From Ophioceras dolichostomum (Eukaryota; Ascomycota; Sordariomycetes; Magnaporthales; Ophioceraceae), in the NCBI GenBank assembly GCA_003049485.1, contig PYST01000027.1:145418-209417 (forward strand): a DNA stretch of 64,000 nucleotides. Reading direction: 5' to 3'. Every line of letters starts with the position of its first letter. The first letter of the stretch is position 1. The notes under the pieces were generated by a model. That model had not been told where the DNA came from. It saw only the letters and a list, made by a program, of their open reading frames with translations, and did no database searches. This document shows positions 61,924 through 64,000 of this stretch, one piece after another. Position numbers and translations under genes: made by a program.

Positions 61924-62351
61924 TCCGCCCTTTTCTTCTCCTCGCTCGCTTTTTCTCTCTCTCCCTTTCTCCCTCTCTCCCCCCCTTCATCTCCTCGTCC
62001 TCTCCCCTCCTATTTCCTCGTTGGGATCCTTTTTAACACGCACTACATATATACAGTTGACCAGACCACTCCTATATCCCCCCCCCCCTCCTCATTTTTG
62101 CCCCTTTTCTTTTGATTTCTTAGCAAAGCGTTTACGATTGTTGCCAGGCTCCTTCCCGGTTGCTATCCCCTTCCCACCTCTCCCTTTTACCCCTTTTTAG
62201 CGGCCTCGATATTCTACGCACACGCTTGTCTTCACCTTCTTCGCCACGCGCATTTGCATCCCCTCTAATCAGTCCTCTACCTCCTTTTTGATTGGCCTGC
62301 TGCACCTCTTCCTCCTCCTCCACTCCCCGGGTGTCACTGTGGTCCGTAGCC

Positions 62352-63518
62352 ATGCCGAAGCCGGCCCGTGAGGCTTTCCGCATCGCAATTATATGCGCCC
62401 TCGCTACCACGGAGCGTGATGCCGTTGATCTCGTCGTCGACTTCCCTTACAGCCGTGAAGACGAGAAGGTGAAGGGGGTGGACGGTGATGACAACGTCTA
62501 TACGGCCGGGAAGATTAAATCCCATGATGTGATTCTCCTCAGCCTCCCAGAAATGGGGTTGCTCGCGGCGGCCGATGCCACGAAACCCCTCAAGACGAGC
62601 TTCCCCAATGTCGAACTCGCACTCATTGTTGGAGTGTGCGGTGGTCTCCCGTGCATTCAGGGTCAGGATGCCTTCTTGGGCGACGTCATCATCAGCAACA
62701 GCATCATCCAGTACGACTTTGGCCGCCAACACGAACGCGGGTTTCGCCGAAAGACAGATACTTTGGACGTCCCAGGTCGGCCTCCTATTGCAATCCGTAA
62801 GATGATTGCGGACCTTAGATCGCGACGCGAAGGAAAAATTCTGCGAATAGAAGCTGCAGCCAATCTCCAAAGACTGCAGGCCGCTTCCGAGAACGATCCG
62901 GGTTACGGACCTCCTGCAGACGCCGACGACCTCGCCTTTGACGAGAAGAACATACACGAACACAGGGGCGGTGACTGCCAGGATTGCGCCTCACAGAGAT
63001 TCTGCGAGACCGCTTCCAAGGCTACTTGTGCCAGGCTTGGTTGCTTGACGGCGGATCCCCTGCCAACGCCGAGGGGTCGTGCCGCCCAGCGGCCGGCCGA
63101 CTGGGGCCCACGTGTCTTCATCGGTACGATTGCATCAGCCAACCGGGTCCTGAAGTCGGCTCAGGATCGGAAGGCTATCGTCGAGCAAGACGAAGACGTG
63201 ATCGGTTTCGAGATGGAAGGCGCCGGGGCGTGGGACCACGTCCCCTGCATTATTGTCAAGGGCATCTGTGACTACGCGGACAGCCATAAGAACAAGAAGT
63301 GTCAGGACTTTGCGGCTGCGACAGCAGCCTCTGTCGCTGCGGCGCTTGTTGGCCGAATGCCGGCGCGGGAGAAAGCTGCAAGTTCCAGTGTCGGCGGTTC
63401 GGCGGGAGAGACGGGAGGAGGGCCACCAGTCCAGAACTTCAACAACACTGCCCCCAACCAGGGTTCTCAGGGTACTTTCTATGGAGACCAAAATTTTGAC
63501 TTTCGCACTCTCAAGTAG
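62352..63518 (+). CDS. PNP_UDP (nucleoside phosphorylase)-domain protein with C-terminal amyloid-like motif
   Basis: One exon, 388 residues, starting MPKPAREAFRIAIICALATT; an upstream in-frame ATG at 62292 would add 20 poorly conserved residues. The phosphorylase fold is recognised by ALIVGVCGGLP, FLGDVIIS, the phosphorylase-type FEMEGAGAWDHVPCIIVKG and ICDYADSHKNKK. A Cys-rich insert (CQDCASQRFCET) lies near residue 215, as in related fungal proteins. After a Ser/Gly linker, the last 29 residues repeat the NLR motif: VQNFNNTAPNQGSQGTFYG, then QNFDF. In fungi this domain often sits at the N-terminus of NLRs as the output module; here it is a separate protein next to an NLR. Purine nucleoside or nucleotide cleavage as the output is inferred; the substrate is unknown. 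Confidence 0.9.
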   Translation: MPKPAREAFRIAIICALATTERDAVDLVVDFPYSREDEKVKGVDGDDNVYTAGKIKSHDVILLSLPEMGLLAAADATKPLKTSFPNVELALIVGVCGGLPCIQGQDAFLGDVIISNSIIQYDFGRQHERGFRRKTDTLDVPGRPPIAIRKMIADLRSRREGKILRIEAAANLQRLQAASENDPGYGPPADADDLAFDEKNIHEHRGGDCQDCASQRFCETASKATCARLGCLTADPLPTPRGRAAQRPADWGPRVFIGTIASANRVLKSAQDRKAIVEQDEDVIGFEMEGAGAWDHVPCIIVKGICDYADSHKNKKCQDFAAATAASVAAALVGRMPAREKAASSSVGGSAGETGGGPPVQNFNNTAPNQGSQGTFYGDQNFDFRTLK

Positions 63519-63629
63519 TGTTCTTCTTTTTGCTGGAGGGTGCAGACTATCTCTTGGCCTTATTGTAGTTTTCGCTATTCTAGGTACGGGCATCTGGTAC
63601 CTGGTAGGCAGGTGAGAGTGGATGAGATA

Positions 63630-63890
63630 TGTTGGAAGGCCCAGGTAGAAAGCGATTGCACGCGTGCGGTATGAGAGGGGGTTGCCAAAGCAGGTTCAAT
63701 TCTTCATGTGTTCTAAGCTAGGTTCTATGGAAGAGACAGAGAGAGAGTCCCTCTTCTTAAGTACAGGGAGAGGTGGAAGGTCGTAGTCGTTGACGTTGTG
63801 ACTTGGCCAGAGCCTCGTGGCCACTCGAGGCTTTGCGGTCAACAACTCTGATGATTGGTGATTATCAGTCAACAAAATCAACAAGTAGTG
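63630..63890 (+). repeat. LTR-like dispersed repeat, right copy
   Basis: Second copy of the TGTTGGAAGGCCCAGG repeat at 54285-54568, in the same orientation. Together the two copies bracket the Fot1 element, the NLR and the PNP gene. Its right end may be near GTCAACA at 63869-63875. Confidence 0.7.
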
Positions 63891-64000
63891 ATGCCTGCGA
63901 CCTCGACCCAAAGGATGTCCTTATTGCCGCCCGAGGGCCTGAGGGCCTTGGGTCGGAGGTTGCTAGTACGGCGGACGTATGTCATAACCCTCAGCTGTTC
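63891..64000. other. right edge of the window
   Basis: Short non-coding end, no feature recognised. Confidence 0.3.

Larger units (their letters stand above)
60855..62351. promoter_or_regulatory. divergent intergenic region between NLR and PNP effector candidate
   Basis: These 1.5 kb separate two divergent starts and contain both promoters. A block of about 115 bp is present twice (61646-61759 and 61807-61923), and short GGATAGGAAACT-type repeats lie at 61213-61257. A long pyrimidine tract (61900-62010) precedes the PNP gene. Co-regulation is an inference. Confidence 0.6.

Noticed and set aside
54285..63890. one complete 9.6-kb LTR retrotransposon
   Set aside because: The interval between the repeats encodes no gag, reverse transcriptase or integrase, so the two repeats are not the ends of one element.

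Overview
The window is nuclear DNA of a filamentous ascomycete (Pezizomycotina, most likely a sordariomycete). The evidence is short GT-AG introns of 64-153 bases with CTAAC/CTGAC-type branch sites, fungal-only families (Zn2Cys6 regulator, HET domain, NACHT-WD40 NLR, Ark1/Prk1 kinase, GDP-mannose transporter), a Fot1/pogo transposon, and many ACCT/AGGT microsatellites. I could not fix the genus. Exon structures below were worked out by hand from splice sites; the spliced lengths of the intact multi-exon models divide by three.

0-50 kb is mostly a housekeeping region with long non-coding stretches. In order: an Ark1/Prk1-type endocytic kinase (-); a broken Tse2-like ADP-ribosyltransferase-domain gene (-); an amino acid permease (-); a 6.3-kb gene-poor stretch; TTI1 (-) facing away from a DUF1749 alpha/beta hydrolase (+); an emopamil-binding/EXPERA sterol-isomerase-like protein (-) facing away from a Zn2Cys6 regulator (+); a PEBP-family protein (-); the splicing factor Cwc15 (-) facing away from the exosome subunit Rrp45 (+); an Arl3/ARFRP1-like GTPase with a large insertion (-); the Golgi GDP-mannose transporter Vrg4 (-); a short-chain dehydrogenase with a polyglutamine tail (-); the MBOAT lysophospholipid acyltransferase Ale1 (+); and a 1,197-residue serine-rich protein with a C-terminal membrane hairpin (-). 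Several of these serve RNA processing (Cwc15, Rrp45) or Golgi/lipid functions (Arl3, Vrg4, Ale1, EBP), but they are not an operon or an obvious cluster.

50-64 kb is different: an accessory, repeat-bearing island. It holds a frameshifted phosphotransferase between two diverged direct repeats, a 157-base poly-A run next to an N, a short HET-domain gene, a 5S-rRNA-like copy, a Fot1/pogo element with perfect 49-bp terminal inverted repeats and two scaffold joins, and two dispersed LTR-like direct repeats about 9.3 kb apart. Inside those repeats lies a divergent pair: a NACHT-WD40 NLR (-) and a stand-alone nucleoside-phosphorylase-domain protein (+).

The most interesting observation is that the extreme N-terminus of the NLR and the extreme C-terminus of the phosphorylase protein carry the same Asn/Gln/Gly-rich motif of about 25 residues. 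This is the arrangement known from fungal NLR/effector pairs that signal by amyloid templating (as in NWD2/HET-S). The island therefore looks like a programmed-cell-death or allorecognition locus in which the effector would be a PNP_UDP-domain enzyme. The NLR sensor carries 11 nearly identical 42-residue WD40 repeats, as expected for a fast-evolving recognition domain.
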